A stretch of DNA of 37,507 bases, from assembly GCA_938014245.1 (NCBI GenBank), contig CALLSD010000010.1:1-37507 (forward strand), read 5' to 3'. Under the pieces are notes generated by a model, which was given only the letters and a program-made list of their open reading frames with translations, had not been told where the DNA came from and did no database searches. Made by a program: the position numbers and the translations under genes. The DNA comes from an uncultured Actinomyces sp. (GTDB taxonomy: Bacteria > Actinomycetota > Actinomycetes > Actinomycetales > Actinomycetaceae). Shown in pieces: positions 17,395 to 25,872 of this stretch; the stretch's first letter is position 1; each line of letters begins with the position of its first letter.

Positions 17395-19860
17395 TCACTG
17401 ACCGTTGAAGGTGAACTCTCGCTCTTCTCCTTCGCCCTTCACGCCGACAGTGACAACCTGCCCCGGAAGGATATCCCCGAAGAGAATGCGCTCGGAAAGC
17501 GCGTCCTCGATATCGCGCTGAATCGCACGACGCAGCGGACGAGCACCCAGAACCGGATCGAAACCGCGGTCCGCAAGCAGCTCGCGCGCCTCGTCGGTGA
17601 TCTGGAGCTTCATATCCTGAGCCTCCATGCGCTTGGCAAGGTTGGCGATCATCAGATCCACGATCTGCTTGATCTGCTCCTTGTCGAGCGGCGGGAAGAC
17701 CACGACCTCGTCCACGCGGTTGAGGAACTCGGGACGGAAGTGCTGCTTGAGCTCTTCATTGACCTTGGCCTTCATGCGCGAGTAGTCGTGAGTGATGTTC
17801 TCGGTGGACTGGAAGCCAGTGAGGACGCCCTTATTAATATCGCGTGTTCCAAGGTTGGTGGTCATGATGATCACCGTGTTCTTGAAGTCAACCTTGCGGC
17901 CCTGCGAATCGGTCAGGCGACCTTCTTCCAGAATCTGCAACAGCGAGTTGAAGATATCCGGGTGAGCCTTCTCGACCTCATCGAAGAGGACAACAGAGAA
18001 GGGACGACGACGGACCTTTTCGGTGAGCTCGCCACCCTCGTCGTAGCCAACGTAGCCGGGAGGAGCACCGAAGAGACGCGACGAGGTGTGCTTCTCAGAG
18101 AACTCGGACATATCGAGCTGGATCAGCGCATCCTCATCACCGAAGAGGAACTCAGCCAGAGCCTTCGCAAGCTCCGTCTTACCCACACCGGTCGGGCCGG
18201 CGAAGATGAACGAGCCACCGGGACGCTTCGGGTCCTTCAGGCCGCTTCGAGTTCGACGAATCGACTGAGCCAGAGCCTTAACCGCGGCATCTTGACCGAT
18301 GACGCGCTTGTGCAGCTCGTCTTCCATCTTGAGCAGCTTCGCGGACTCAGTCTGAGTGAGCTTGAAGACCGGAATACCCGTCGACATAGCCAGAACCTCG
18401 GCGATATCGTCCTCGCCGACCTCGGCGATTGAGTCGCGCGAGCCATCGCGCCAGCTGGATTCCTTCTGCTTGCGCTCTTCGGTCAGCTTCTGCTCTTCAT
18501 CGCGAAGAGCCGCAGCCTTCTCGAAGTCCTGATCGTCGATCGCGGACTCCTTGTTGCGCTTCACTTCGGCGATCTTCTCGTCGAGCTCACGCAACTCCGG
18601 CGGCGCGGTCATGCGGGAAATACGCAGGCGAGCACCGGCCTCGTCCATCAGGTCAATGGCCTTATCGGGCAGGAAACGATCCGAGACGTAGCGGTCGGCC
18701 AGCTCGGCGGCGGCCTGGATCGCAGCGTCGGTGATGATGACGCGGTGGTGGGCCTCGTAGCGATCACGCAGGCCCTTGAGGATGCCCACTGTCTCTTCGA
18801 CGCTGGGCTCATCAACCTTCACCGGCTGGAAACGGCGCTCAAGAGCCGCGTCCTTTTCGATGTACTTGCGGTATTCGTCGTTGGTGGTTGCGCCGATCGT
18901 CTGAAGCTCGCCGCGTGCAAGCATGGGCTTGAGCATCTGCGAGGCGTCGATGGAGCCTTCCGCTGCGCCCGCTCCAACTAGGGTGTGGATCTCGTCGATG
19001 AAGAGGATGATATCGCCGCGAGTGCGGATCTCCTTGAGGATCTTCTTGAGGCGTTCTTCGAAATCACCGCGGTAGCGTGAACCGGCGACCAGCGCGCCCA
19101 TATCAAGGCTGTAGATCTGCTTGTCCTTGATGGTTTCGGGCACGTCGCCGGCAACGATTGCCTGAGCGAGGCCTTCGACAACTGCGGTCTTTCCGACGCC
19201 CGGCTCGCCGACCAGAACGGGGTTGTTCTTCGTGCGGCGCGAGAGAATCTGCATGACGCGCTGCATTTCAGTGCGGCGGCCAATCACCGGGTCGAGCTTG
19301 TTTTCGCGGGCAGCCTGGGTGAGGTTGCGGCCGAATTGCTCGAGAATCGCCGAGTTTGTCTGGCCGCTTCCGCTTGAGGAAGCGCCGACGCCGACGCTTT
19401 CGCGGCCGTCGTCGCCATTGCGCTGGTAGCCGGAGAGGAGCTCGATCACGGTCTGGCGGACCTTGCCAAGGTCTGCGCCGAGCTTAATGAGGACCTGCGA
19501 GGCAACGCCTTCGCCTTCCTTGAGCAGGCCGAGGAGAAGATGCTCGGTGCCGATGTAGTTGTGGCCAAGCTGCAGCGCCTCACGCAGGCTCAGCTCGAAG
19601 ACGCGCTTGGCGCGGGGGGTGAAGGGAATGTGGCCCTCGACGGGCTTTTCGCCTTCGCCAATGATGTCGATGACAGCTGTGCGAACGGCATCTTTATTGA
19701 TGTCGAGGCTTTCGAGCGCCTTGGCTGCCACGCCTTCACCTTCGGTGATTAGACCGAGCAGCAGGTGCTCTGTCCCGATGTAATTGTGATTGAGGCTGCG
19801 CGCTTCGTCCTGCGCGAGGACCACGACCCGTCGGGCCCGGTCCGTAAAGCGTTCAAACAT
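17395..19860 (-). CDS. clpC: ATP-dependent Clp protease ATP-binding subunit ClpC
   Basis: ClpC unfolds substrates for the ClpP peptidase. The double Clp N-domain is at ~1-145 (MFERFTDRARRVVVLAQDEA, then a second NYIGTEHLLLGLL unit). AAA1 has Walker A GEPGVGKT at 218-225. A UVR/middle domain lies around 425-460 (SAIDDQDFEKAAALRDEEQ). AAA2 has Walker A GPTGVGKTELAKALAE, and a Clp-ATPase C-terminal domain ends the protein. I chose the ATG at 19860, preceded by AGGGAGA; the frame stays open upstream to 19923, but the N-terminus matches the family from MFERF. The length of 821 aa is normal. The gene appears monocistronic, with its own terminator before the giant gene. It is unlikely to be ClpB, which lacks a UVR and has a longer middle domain. 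Confidence 0.96.
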   Translation of the reverse strand: MFERFTDRARRVVVLAQDEARSLNHNYIGTEHLLLGLITEGEGVAAKALESLDINKDAVRTAVIDIIGEGEKPVEGHIPFTPRAKRVFELSLREALQLGHNYIGTEHLLLGLLKEGEGVASQVLIKLGADLGKVRQTVIELLSGYQRNGDDGRESVGVGASSSGSGQTNSAILEQFGRNLTQAARENKLDPVIGRRTEMQRVMQILSRRTKNNPVLVGEPGVGKTAVVEGLAQAIVAGDVPETIKDKQIYSLDMGALVAGSRYRGDFEERLKKILKEIRTRGDIILFIDEIHTLVGAGAAEGSIDASQMLKPMLARGELQTIGATTNDEYRKYIEKDAALERRFQPVKVDEPSVEETVGILKGLRDRYEAHHRVIITDAAIQAAAELADRYVSDRFLPDKAIDLMDEAGARLRISRMTAPPELRELDEKIAEVKRNKESAIDDQDFEKAAALRDEEQKLTEERKQKESSWRDGSRDSIAEVGEDDIAEVLAMSTGIPVFKLTQTESAKLLKMEDELHKRVIGQDAAVKALAQSIRRTRSGLKDPKRPGGSFIFAGPTGVGKTELAKALAEFLFGDEDALIQLDMSEFSEKHTSSRLFGAPPGYVGYDEGGELTEKVRRRPFSVVLFDEVEKAHPDIFNSLLQILEEGRLTDSQGRKVDFKNTVIIMTTNLGTRDINKGVLTGFQSTENITHDYSRMKAKVNEELKQHFRPEFLNRVDEVVVFPPLDKEQIKQIVDLMIANLAKRMEAQDMKLQITDEARELLADRGFDPVLGARPLRRAIQRDIEDALSERILFGDILPGQVVTVGVKGEGEEREFTFNGQ

Positions 19861-20023
19861 CGTTTCTCCCTTTTGTTCAGATCGCAGCGAGGCGCAGGCG
19901 ACCTGGTTTTCACTGACTCCCACACTACGGGGAACTCAGGCCGCGCGCGCGTTTGTTCACCGAGGGCAGATGGGTTTTACGGAGCTTCGGACAGTATTCC
20001 ATGCCCGATCCCGTGCCCACCTT

Positions 20024-20100
20024 CGGACAAAGTGCGTCAGAGTGCGCGAGGAAAAGACATGATCTGAACTCAGCGCCTCCGTTATGACGCACTTTGTCCG
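20024..20100. repeat. 77-bp inverted-pair element, copy 1
   Basis: The 15-mer CGGACAAAGTGCGTC at 20024-20038 recurs inverted at 20086-20100, with 47 bp between. In this copy the arms extend inward by one more base pair. A second element with identical arms and identical total length lies at 37196-37272. The interiors of the two copies match at about 14 of 47 positions by eye, close to chance. The element is intergenic. The loop is too long for a terminator. Confidence 0.9.
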
Positions 20101-20249
20101 GGGGCGGCCTAATAGAGAGTCTGGCTGGGATAGGAGGAACGAGGGCAGGGGCCGGAGTGCGGGCGGGGAAGGGGGCTGGAGGTGGGGATGTATTGTGTCC
20201 GGGAAGAGGAGACAGCCTCGACGCAGCAAAACCATCGAAAACTGACAAA

Positions 20250-20275
20250 GGCCGGAGCTTTCACCAGCTCCGGCC
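20250..20275 (-). terminator. dtd terminator
   Basis: GGCCGGAGCT and AGCTCCGGCC form a perfect 10-bp stem with a 6-base loop, 18 bp beyond the dtd stop. Minus-strand RNA continues UUUGUCAGUUUUCG, a usable U-rich tail. Confidence 0.8.
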
Positions 20276-20292
20276 CGCCCTACGACTTTTGT

Positions 20293-20718
20293 CTAAACCT
20301 CAATAACCAAGGTGTAGGGCCCGTCATTGACCAGATCCACCGACATCATGGCGCCAAAACGCCCCGTTTCAACATGGATTCCGCGCGCACGCAGCTCATC
20401 GACAACAGAATCAACCAAAGGCTCTGCCACAGGTCCAGGTGCAGCCTTTGACCATGATGGGCGGCGCCCCTTGCGCACATCGCCATAGAGAGTGAATTGG
20501 GAAACGATCAGTACGGATGCCCCGCTGTCCTGAATAGAGGTCTCATCCTCAAAGATGCGCAGTTCGGCGATCTTGCGGGCCAAGGTCTTCGCATTCTCGA
20601 CCGTGTCATCATGAGTCACTCCAACAAGGACAACGGCTCCCTGACCATCAAATGCTCCAATAACCTGACCATCGACCGACACTGATGCGCGAGTAACGCG
20701 CTGCAAAATTCCACGCAT
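20293..20718 (-). CDS. dtd: D-aminoacyl-tRNA deacylase
   Basis: DTD hydrolyses D-amino acids wrongly attached to tRNA, as well as Gly-tRNA(Ala). The 141-aa protein has the signature SQFTLYGDVRKGRRPSW (73-89) and the C-terminal NDGPYT loop (131-136), whose Gly-Pro forms the chiral-proofreading site; both match the family position for position. The ATG at 20718 has AAGGAG 7 nt upstream. It has its own terminator. It is transcribed in the same direction as ygfZ, 94 bp downstream of that gene's stop. Confidence 0.96.
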   Translation of the reverse strand: MRGILQRVTRASVSVDGQVIGAFDGQGAVVLVGVTHDDTVENAKTLARKIAELRIFEDETSIQDSGASVLIVSQFTLYGDVRKGRRPSWSKAAPGPVAEPLVDSVVDELRARGIHVETGRFGAMMSVDLVNDGPYTLVIEV

Positions 20719-20812
20719 GGGAGTGCTCCTTGGCTCCTAAGTTCACCATCTGCTTGTAGCTGTGCCAACCCATAGTTACCAGCGAGGCAATCATCCGGGC
20801 AACAGTGAGTCC

Positions 20813-22114
20813 TTACCGGCTACCTATTGACTTCCCTCCAAGCGCCGGAATATCCGGACGGCGCAATTCAGGATTATGCAGTCCAGCCCCCGGACGCTCC
20901 TTCGGCGATACCGAGGATTTCCCGTCGACCGGTACGATCAGCTCTTGCGCAGCTGCAATTCCATCCAAATCCAGCACGACCTGGGGCGGAAGGGCGCGCG
21001 AAACCAGTGCCAGCGCAATCGGCCCCATATCTGCGTGCCTTGCAACCGAGGTCACCATTCCCACGCGACGACCGTTGAGCTCAATAAACTGTCCCCGCTG
21101 GGGGATATCGCCCCTGGATCCGTCCAGTTGGAGGAAAACCAATCGGCGTGCGGGCCGCCCCAGATTCAAGATTCGCGCGACGGCTTCTTGCCCTCGGTAG
21201 CAGCCCTTGTTCGTGTGCACTGCGGTTCGCAGCCAGTCCAGTTCGGCGGGCATGGAACGTCCGTCGGTTTCGTATCCCAGACGAGGCCGCCACGCTGCGA
21301 TGCGCGCCGCTTCCCACGCGTTTATTCCCGCTGCGCGGCGCTTGGGCTGGTCATTGCTCCACGCCTGCCAGAACTCGCGTGCTTTTTCCTTAGGAATCAG
21401 GTGAATATGGAAGGAGACGTTCTTTCCCGGATGCGAGCCGCGGAAGTACTCCGCTCCCCCATCGACCACGCCTGGCCATGGGTCATTCCAGGTCATCTCG
21501 ACCTGTTCATAGTCAGAAACACCACTATTTCCAACGCTTCCAAGGATCCACCAACGTTGAGAGAGAGTGATTTCAACGCGGAGCGCAAAACGCATGGAGT
21601 TCAACCAATCCGCAAGGCCCTGTGCGCTGCTACGTTCCGTCACGAGGTAGAGAATTTCCCCATCGTCGATCGCGCCGGCCGCGTATTCAATGTGGCCCTG
21701 CGGATCGAGGATCAAGAGCTCCCGCGATTCCCCCGCTTCGATTCCGGTGAGGACTTGACTGGAAATCGAGGTGAGCCACGTCAAGCGATCTGGTCCGCGA
21801 ACTTCGACGATGGCTAGATCGGGACGATCAACCAGCGCGCGACCAGCTTCTAAAGCCCACTGTTCTCCGGAAGGATCCCCGTAGTGCGCGACAGCGCCAT
21901 AGCCTGCCGCCCCAGATTCCTGCGCGGTATTTTCCGCACCGCCAGTCGCTTCTTCGAGGTCCCCTTTCGTCTGATCAGCGTCAAGATCATCGAGCACAAC
22001 AGCGCCGGGAAGCTTCGCAAGCGGAGACACCCACTGCGCTTCATTGGTCCTTCCGCCATCGCCGAGGCCGGCTCCCCCATTCTCCGAAGAGAAACCTTCT
22101 CCGACCAGCGTCAC
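20813..22114 (-). CDS. ygfZ: Folate-binding protein YgfZ/CAF17-like
   Basis: YgfZ proteins bind tetrahydrofolate and support iron-sulfur cluster enzymes. The GcvT-like N-terminal domain is recognisable from ~80 (AVAHYGDPSGEQWALEAGRA, then VRGPDRLTWLTSISSQ). The diagnostic KGCYRGQEAVARI motif with its conserved Cys lies near residue 303. The 433-aa length includes an N-terminal extension of about 60 Gly/Glu/Asp-rich residues of low complexity. The GTG start at 22114 follows directly on the TAA of the FABP-like gene, so the two are probably co-translated. FABP-like and YgfZ genes are also near neighbours in mycobacteria. Confidence 0.93.
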   Translation of the reverse strand: MTLVGEGFSSENGGAGLGDGGRTNEAQWVSPLAKLPGAVVLDDLDADQTKGDLEEATGGAENTAQESGAAGYGAVAHYGDPSGEQWALEAGRALVDRPDLAIVEVRGPDRLTWLTSISSQVLTGIEAGESRELLILDPQGHIEYAAGAIDDGEILYLVTERSSAQGLADWLNSMRFALRVEITLSQRWWILGSVGNSGVSDYEQVEMTWNDPWPGVVDGGAEYFRGSHPGKNVSFHIHLIPKEKAREFWQAWSNDQPKRRAAGINAWEAARIAAWRPRLGYETDGRSMPAELDWLRTAVHTNKGCYRGQEAVARILNLGRPARRLVFLQLDGSRGDIPQRGQFIELNGRRVGMVTSVARHADMGPIALALVSRALPPQVVLDLDGIAAAQELIVPVDGKSSVSPKERPGAGLHNPELRRPDIPALGGKSIGSR

Positions 22115-22705
22115 TTACTCTTCACCAGCCTCTTCATTAACGCGCATGAGACGTCCCGACAATTCAACCTGGTCTTCTTCGCCGTCAAGCTGCTTTTCGT
22201 TCGCCCACAGCATTTCGCCGGCAACGAGGCCGTACATTCGCGAAAAACGTTGGTAGACAGTTGCCGCGGGATCACAAATCAGGGCATCTGTTTCCATCTG
22301 AACACGTGGCCCCATGGAGCGCCCCACCCAGCGAGCGCTATAACCGTCACTTTGCGCACCCTGTGCGACCATTTCACGAGTCTCAAACTGGCCGGGTTCA
22401 GGCAGTACTCCAGATCCGGGAAGCAGAGAAACATAGAGCGTCTCTTCGCGCATCAGATCGCCAATTTCGAGGGCCGCTACGCCCGTGGCGGCATCCCAGA
22501 CGGGATCGATCGACTCACGCGCGCTCGCAGAGTAAATCCTTGTCACGAGCTTCATCTGAACGCCACTAATCAGGCCCTCAACCTCTTCATAGATCGGCTG
22601 ATCTTCGCCTTCATCAACGCTGAGCATCCCCCAGCCTTTCCATTGGCCGAGCATCCAAGCCAAGGGAGCGATTTCAGTGGGCAGATTTTCTGGAATGACC
22701 ATCAT
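22115..22705 (-). CDS. FABP/nitrobindin-like beta-barrel protein lacking histidine
   Basis: The N-terminal motif LAWMLGQWKGWG (15-26) and the C-terminal YGLVAGEMLWANE ... LSGRLMRV match the actinobacterial FABP-like/nitrobindin family (DUF1794), small barrels that in some members bind haem through a C-terminal His. The 196-aa protein contains no histidine at all; the residue aligned with the haem-ligand His appears to be Glu181. Haem binding in the nitrobindin manner is therefore unlikely. The gene runs directly into ygfZ. The ATG at 22705 (or the next codon) lies exactly 6 nt after a TAGGCT -10 box and has no Shine-Dalgarno sequence, so the mRNA is probably leaderless. Confidence 0.82.
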   Translation of the reverse strand: MMVIPENLPTEIAPLAWMLGQWKGWGMLSVDEGEDQPIYEEVEGLISGVQMKLVTRIYSASARESIDPVWDAATGVAALEIGDLMREETLYVSLLPGSGVLPEPGQFETREMVAQGAQSDGYSARWVGRSMGPRVQMETDALICDPAATVYQRFSRMYGLVAGEMLWANEKQLDGEEDQVELSGRLMRVNEEAGEE

Positions 22706-22711
22706 GCATCC

Positions 22712-22717
22712 AGCCTA
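22712..22717 (-). promoter_or_regulatory. -10 box, leaderless promoter of FABP-like gene
   Basis: TAGGCT on the minus strand is followed by exactly six bases and then the ATG at 22705. Transcription would start at the A of the start codon. The same hexamer and spacing occur before ispF. Confidence 0.6.
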
Positions 22718-22920
22718 AGCGGCCCCACCTTCATCTGCGAACCGAAATTGACTGCCACCGCCCATCCCTGCGCGAACGCCCACATGGACTGGGGTTTCGA
22801 AACCATGGCTCCCCTAAGCGAACGCCCCACATCAACCGGGTCTCACACAGGGATTACGCGGCCAACCACTCCACGCAAGTCCCCCGAACACTACCACCCA
22901 GCCACGGCCTCGGAAATCGG

Positions 22921-24060
22921 CTAAATCCCGCCGATCCGGAACATGATATACACGGGCAAGGCGGCGAGCAGGAACTTTGCGCTTCCACGCGCAATCGCGC
23001 CCATCGTCGGCCGCGCCCACTCGGTGTCCCCCATGAAACCATCCAAAACAATGACAACCAAGGCAACCGCAATTCCCGTAAACACGCCCAAAATCACGAC
23101 AGCCGTCGTCAGCCCCGAATAGGCCGCGAGGCCGGGCAGAACAATTGGACTCAGGTCCGCGCTTTGGCCGAGCTTCCACACGGCGACGGAGGCAAGGACG
23201 CCCGACAGGAGCGCCGCACCAAGCGCGCCAAAAGACTGTGAACGGAAACTCGCACCAATCTGATCGCCCCACACCGTGCACGAGACAATCACGCAAGCGA
23301 TCGGAACCGCGATCCTCCACCCCTGCGAGGAGGCAAGGGTCACCCATGAAGACGCAGAAACAACCAGGAGCAGCGCGGTCATCGAGCTCATCAGCGAGGA
23401 AGTCGTCGAGCGCGCTGCCCACACGACCCGCCCGCTCTTCGAATAATCACGCGGTGTTGAAGCCGTAAAAACCTCGACAATCACAAGGCCAACCGTCCCC
23501 AAACCCATGACGGCGGTGGCCGCCATAAGGTCGGCGGTGAAAGTTACGACGCCCGCGGAAACACAGCCTGCGAGGCCGACCGCGACCTGGGCGGGGACCG
23601 TGACCTTTGTGTTCGTCAACGATGGCCAGCCCGCCGCCAACAGGCACGAGGCCAAGGCGACGACAACCGCGCACGCCCAGGATTCCCATGGTGAGAACCA
23701 GAGGGCACAGGTCGCGACGGAGAGAAGCAGCACCGTAAGAGCAGATGTGTGGAGGCCGCGACGAAGCTCGGGTTTGATCGACCGATGTTCGCGTGCGTGC
23801 GTGCTCGAGTGGCGTCCTTCAGCCGCAAGCGCGAGTTCTCCCGCTCGAATACCGTGGCGAACGCGAATGATACCTGTGCTCAGTGTCACGGGTTCAATCG
23901 TGTCGTCATACTCGAGAACACTACGCGACACCTGAGTGGGGCTTTCTTGCGCGGGTTCTTCCACCGCGCGTTGAGCAGCGAGTTCACGCTGGCGTTCGCG
24001 GCGCGAGGGTAGTTTCGGACGGGATGGCTCGAGGTGCTCCATTCCTCTATAGTCCCACAT
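22921..24060 (-). CDS. Polytopic membrane protein of unknown function
   Basis: I do not recognise this family. The first ~110 residues are hydrophilic and charged (PSRPKLPSRRERQRELAAQR). About nine hydrophobic segments follow, including ALTVLLLSVATCALWFSP, FGALGAALLSGVLASVAVW and a final FLLAALPVYIMFRIG. The start is set to ATG 24060 because CCGGAGG lies 6 nt upstream. The frame is open for 59 more codons to a TTG at 24237, but that extension has no good ribosome binding site. The product is 379 aa. It lies downstream of purA on the same strand, behind a probable terminator, so it is likely transcribed on its own. Its hydrophobicity suggests a transporter-like or envelope role, without specific evidence. 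Confidence 0.7.
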   Translation of the reverse strand: MWDYRGMEHLEPSRPKLPSRRERQRELAAQRAVEEPAQESPTQVSRSVLEYDDTIEPVTLSTGIIRVRHGIRAGELALAAEGRHSSTHAREHRSIKPELRRGLHTSALTVLLLSVATCALWFSPWESWACAVVVALASCLLAAGWPSLTNTKVTVPAQVAVGLAGCVSAGVVTFTADLMAATAVMGLGTVGLVIVEVFTASTPRDYSKSGRVVWAARSTTSSLMSSMTALLLVVSASSWVTLASSQGWRIAVPIACVIVSCTVWGDQIGASFRSQSFGALGAALLSGVLASVAVWKLGQSADLSPIVLPGLAAYSGLTTAVVILGVFTGIAVALVVIVLDGFMGDTEWARPTMGAIARGSAKFLLAALPVYIMFRIGGI

Positions 24061-24317
24061 GGATGCCTCCGGGGTCTTAATCCCAGCGCGGAGCCCCATC
24101 ATGCGCATGGCACGCTCGTGTTCTATGCTCATGCATGCGTACCGAGTTGTTAAGCCCCGGGCTCCAACTTCTGCCGCTACGAGCGGCCTTCGCGCCGACA
24201 GGCGCTTTCGGCTCGGTGCGCGCTTTTTTACGCGCAAATGGCGCCCACGTGCACCAACGCCGCGCTCCCTTCAACAGGGAAACGCGGCGCCGGCCTAAAA
24301 ATCACGTGGCGGGAGGA
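24061..24317. other. Structured intergenic region between purA and the membrane gene
   Basis: These 257 bases hold no supported gene. They contain the probable purA terminator (24258-24289) and two further GC-rich inverted repeats (24188-24214 around GCGCC/GGCGC, and TGCGCG/CGCGCA flanking a T6 run near 24217-24236). The in-frame upstream extension of the membrane gene runs through the region but looks non-coding. Confidence 0.5.
24258..24289 (-). terminator. Probable purA terminator
   Basis: CGCCGCG and CGCGGCG pair around an inner TCCCT/AGGGA stem with a 5-base loop, 29 bp past the purA stop. There is an asymmetric internal loop and no good U-tract, so this is a moderate call. Confidence 0.5.
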
Positions 24318-25604
24318 TCACTCCCCCAGCAGCGGGAAACGAATAACCGTTGCCTCGCGACCGGGACCAACACCGATCGACGAAATCCTACAGTTCACAA
24401 GCTCTTCGAGGCGAAGGATGTACTTCTGCGCGGCCTCGGGGAACTCATCAAAGCTCCGGCAGCCGGTGATATCCTCACTCCAGCCCTCGAGCATCTCGTA
24501 GACGGGGGTGGCGCGCGCGAAATCGACCTGATCCGGGGGCATTTCATCAACGACAACGCCATCAAGCTCGTAGCCGATGCAGACGGGAATTTCCTTGTAA
24601 CCGGTGAGAACGTCGAGCTTGGTCAGGCACAGGTCGGTCAATCCGTTGACGCGCGTTGCATAGCGAACAACAACGGCATCGAACCAACCGGTACGACGCG
24701 GACGCCCAGTGGTGACGCCAAATTCTCCGCCACGCGTGCGCAGGTCGTCGCCGACCTCGTCGGTAAGTTCGGTCGGGAAGGGGCCCTCTCCCACGCGAGT
24801 CGTGTAGGCCTTTGCAACACCGACGACGCAATTGATTCGAGTCGGGCCAACGCCCGCGCCCGCGAGCGCACCACCAGCAGTCGGGTTCGATGAGGTGACG
24901 AAAGGATAGGTGCCGTGATCGATATCGAGCATGGTCGCCTGACCGCCCTCAAAAAGAACGGTATCGCCGCGGTCAAGAGCATCATTGACGACCAAGGACA
25001 CATCGCACATCATCGGCTCAATACGATCGGCGAAGGACAGGAGGTGGTCGCTCACCTCGGCGGGGTCCAGGGTAGGCAGCCCCACGGCCTCGAAAATCGT
25101 GTTCTTGGGGGCAAGCGCGGCCTCGACCTTGGCGCGCAGCGTCTCGGGGTGGAAGAGGTCCTGGATGCGCAGGCCGATGCGGTTCATCTTGTCCGCGTAC
25201 GTCGGGCCAATGCCGCGTCCGGTCGTGCCGATCTGGTTATTGCCACGGGCGCGCTCGTTGGCTTGGTCCATGAGGCGGTTGTAGGCGGGGATAATGTGTG
25301 CGTTTGCCGAGATCAGCAGGCGCGAGCAGTCCACGCCTCGCGCCGTGATGGCTTCGATCTCGTCGAAAAGAACATCGAGGTCAACGACGACGCCGTTACC
25401 GATGATCGGGGTGACGCCTTCGGAGAGGATGCCTGCGGGCAGAAGGTGGAGGGCGTACTTTTCGCCATCGATGACGACCGTGTGTCCCGCGTTGTTGCCG
25501 CCGTTGAATTTGACGACGTAGTCAGTGTGTTGTCCCAGCTGGTCGGTAGCTTTTCCCTTGCCTTCGTCGCCCCATTGGGCGCCGAGAACGATGACGGCGG
25601 GCAT
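24318..25604 (-). CDS. purA: Adenylosuccinate synthetase
   Basis: PurA joins IMP and aspartate with GTP to give adenylosuccinate, the first step from IMP to AMP. The GTP/IMP-binding start GAQWGDEGKGKATDQLG carries catalytic Asp13. NGGNNAGHTVV has His41, and GTTGRGIGPTYADK and TTGRPRRTGWFDAVV complete the signature set. The start is ATG 25604 with GGAGA upstream; the frame extends six codons further but the protein aligns from MPAVIVLG. The length of 428 aa is standard. It stands alone on the minus strand. Confidence 0.97.
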   Translation of the reverse strand: MPAVIVLGAQWGDEGKGKATDQLGQHTDYVVKFNGGNNAGHTVVIDGEKYALHLLPAGILSEGVTPIIGNGVVVDLDVLFDEIEAITARGVDCSRLLISANAHIIPAYNRLMDQANERARGNNQIGTTGRGIGPTYADKMNRIGLRIQDLFHPETLRAKVEAALAPKNTIFEAVGLPTLDPAEVSDHLLSFADRIEPMMCDVSLVVNDALDRGDTVLFEGGQATMLDIDHGTYPFVTSSNPTAGGALAGAGVGPTRINCVVGVAKAYTTRVGEGPFPTELTDEVGDDLRTRGGEFGVTTGRPRRTGWFDAVVVRYATRVNGLTDLCLTKLDVLTGYKEIPVCIGYELDGVVVDEMPPDQVDFARATPVYEMLEGWSEDITGCRSFDEFPEAAQKYILRLEELVNCRISSIGVGPGREATVIRFPLLGE

Positions 25605-25819
25605 GTTTTCTCCGTTATTCAATGCGTTAGCGGGTATATGAAGTGATCGCGTCAGCGAAGGCGCAACAGGGCATAGTTTAGCCGAGGATTGCCGAGGCCG
25701 GGTTGAGTGAACTTTGTTGTCGCCAAGCAGGTGCTACTGACCTTTGCGTCGCCGCGTTGTGGATCGTGAGCGGTCGGGAGGCAGTATTCCGTATGTCCGC
25801 TGACTCCACTATAAAAAGG

Positions 25820-25849
25820 TCTGCGCGCGGGCAGGACACCCACGCGCAG
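25820..25849 (-). terminator. Terminator of the DUF456 gene
   Basis: CTGCGCGcGGG (25821-25831) and CCCaCGCGCAG (25839-25849) form an 11-bp stem with a 7-base loop. The single mismatch becomes U-G in minus-strand RNA. A U-run (CCUUUUUAU) follows on the minus strand, making this a strong intrinsic terminator. Confidence 0.85.
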
Positions 25850-25872
25850 GCACAAGATCAGTGATCGATGTT

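Larger units (their letters stand above)
19861..20292. other. Intergenic region upstream of clpC with a 77-bp inverted-pair element
   Basis: These 432 bases hold no gene. Reading left to right they contain the clpC leader, an imperfect inverted repeat (CTGACTCCC / GGGGAACTCAG, 19913-19939) that might be an operator, an alternating CG run (19943-19952), the 77-bp element at 20024-20100, a purine-rich G-run stretch (20140-20190) and the dtd terminator at 20250-20275. I could not identify a known clpC operator here. Confidence 0.6.

Noticed and set aside
17143..18432. Long plus-strand open frame (429 codons) antisense to clpC
   Set aside because: It mirrors the conserved clpC coding frame. Its sequence is a typical high-GC antisense artefact with no start signals.
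19913..19939. Imperfect inverted repeat before clpC as an HspR or ClgR operator
   Set aside because: It does not match the CTTGAGT-N7-ACTCAAG or CGC-N5-GCG patterns well enough to name a regulator.
20024..20100. Reading the 77-bp elements as intrinsic terminators or a CRISPR remnant
   Set aside because: The arms are separated by 47 bp, there is no U-tract, and only one inverted pair occurs per site with no direct repeat/spacer periodicity.
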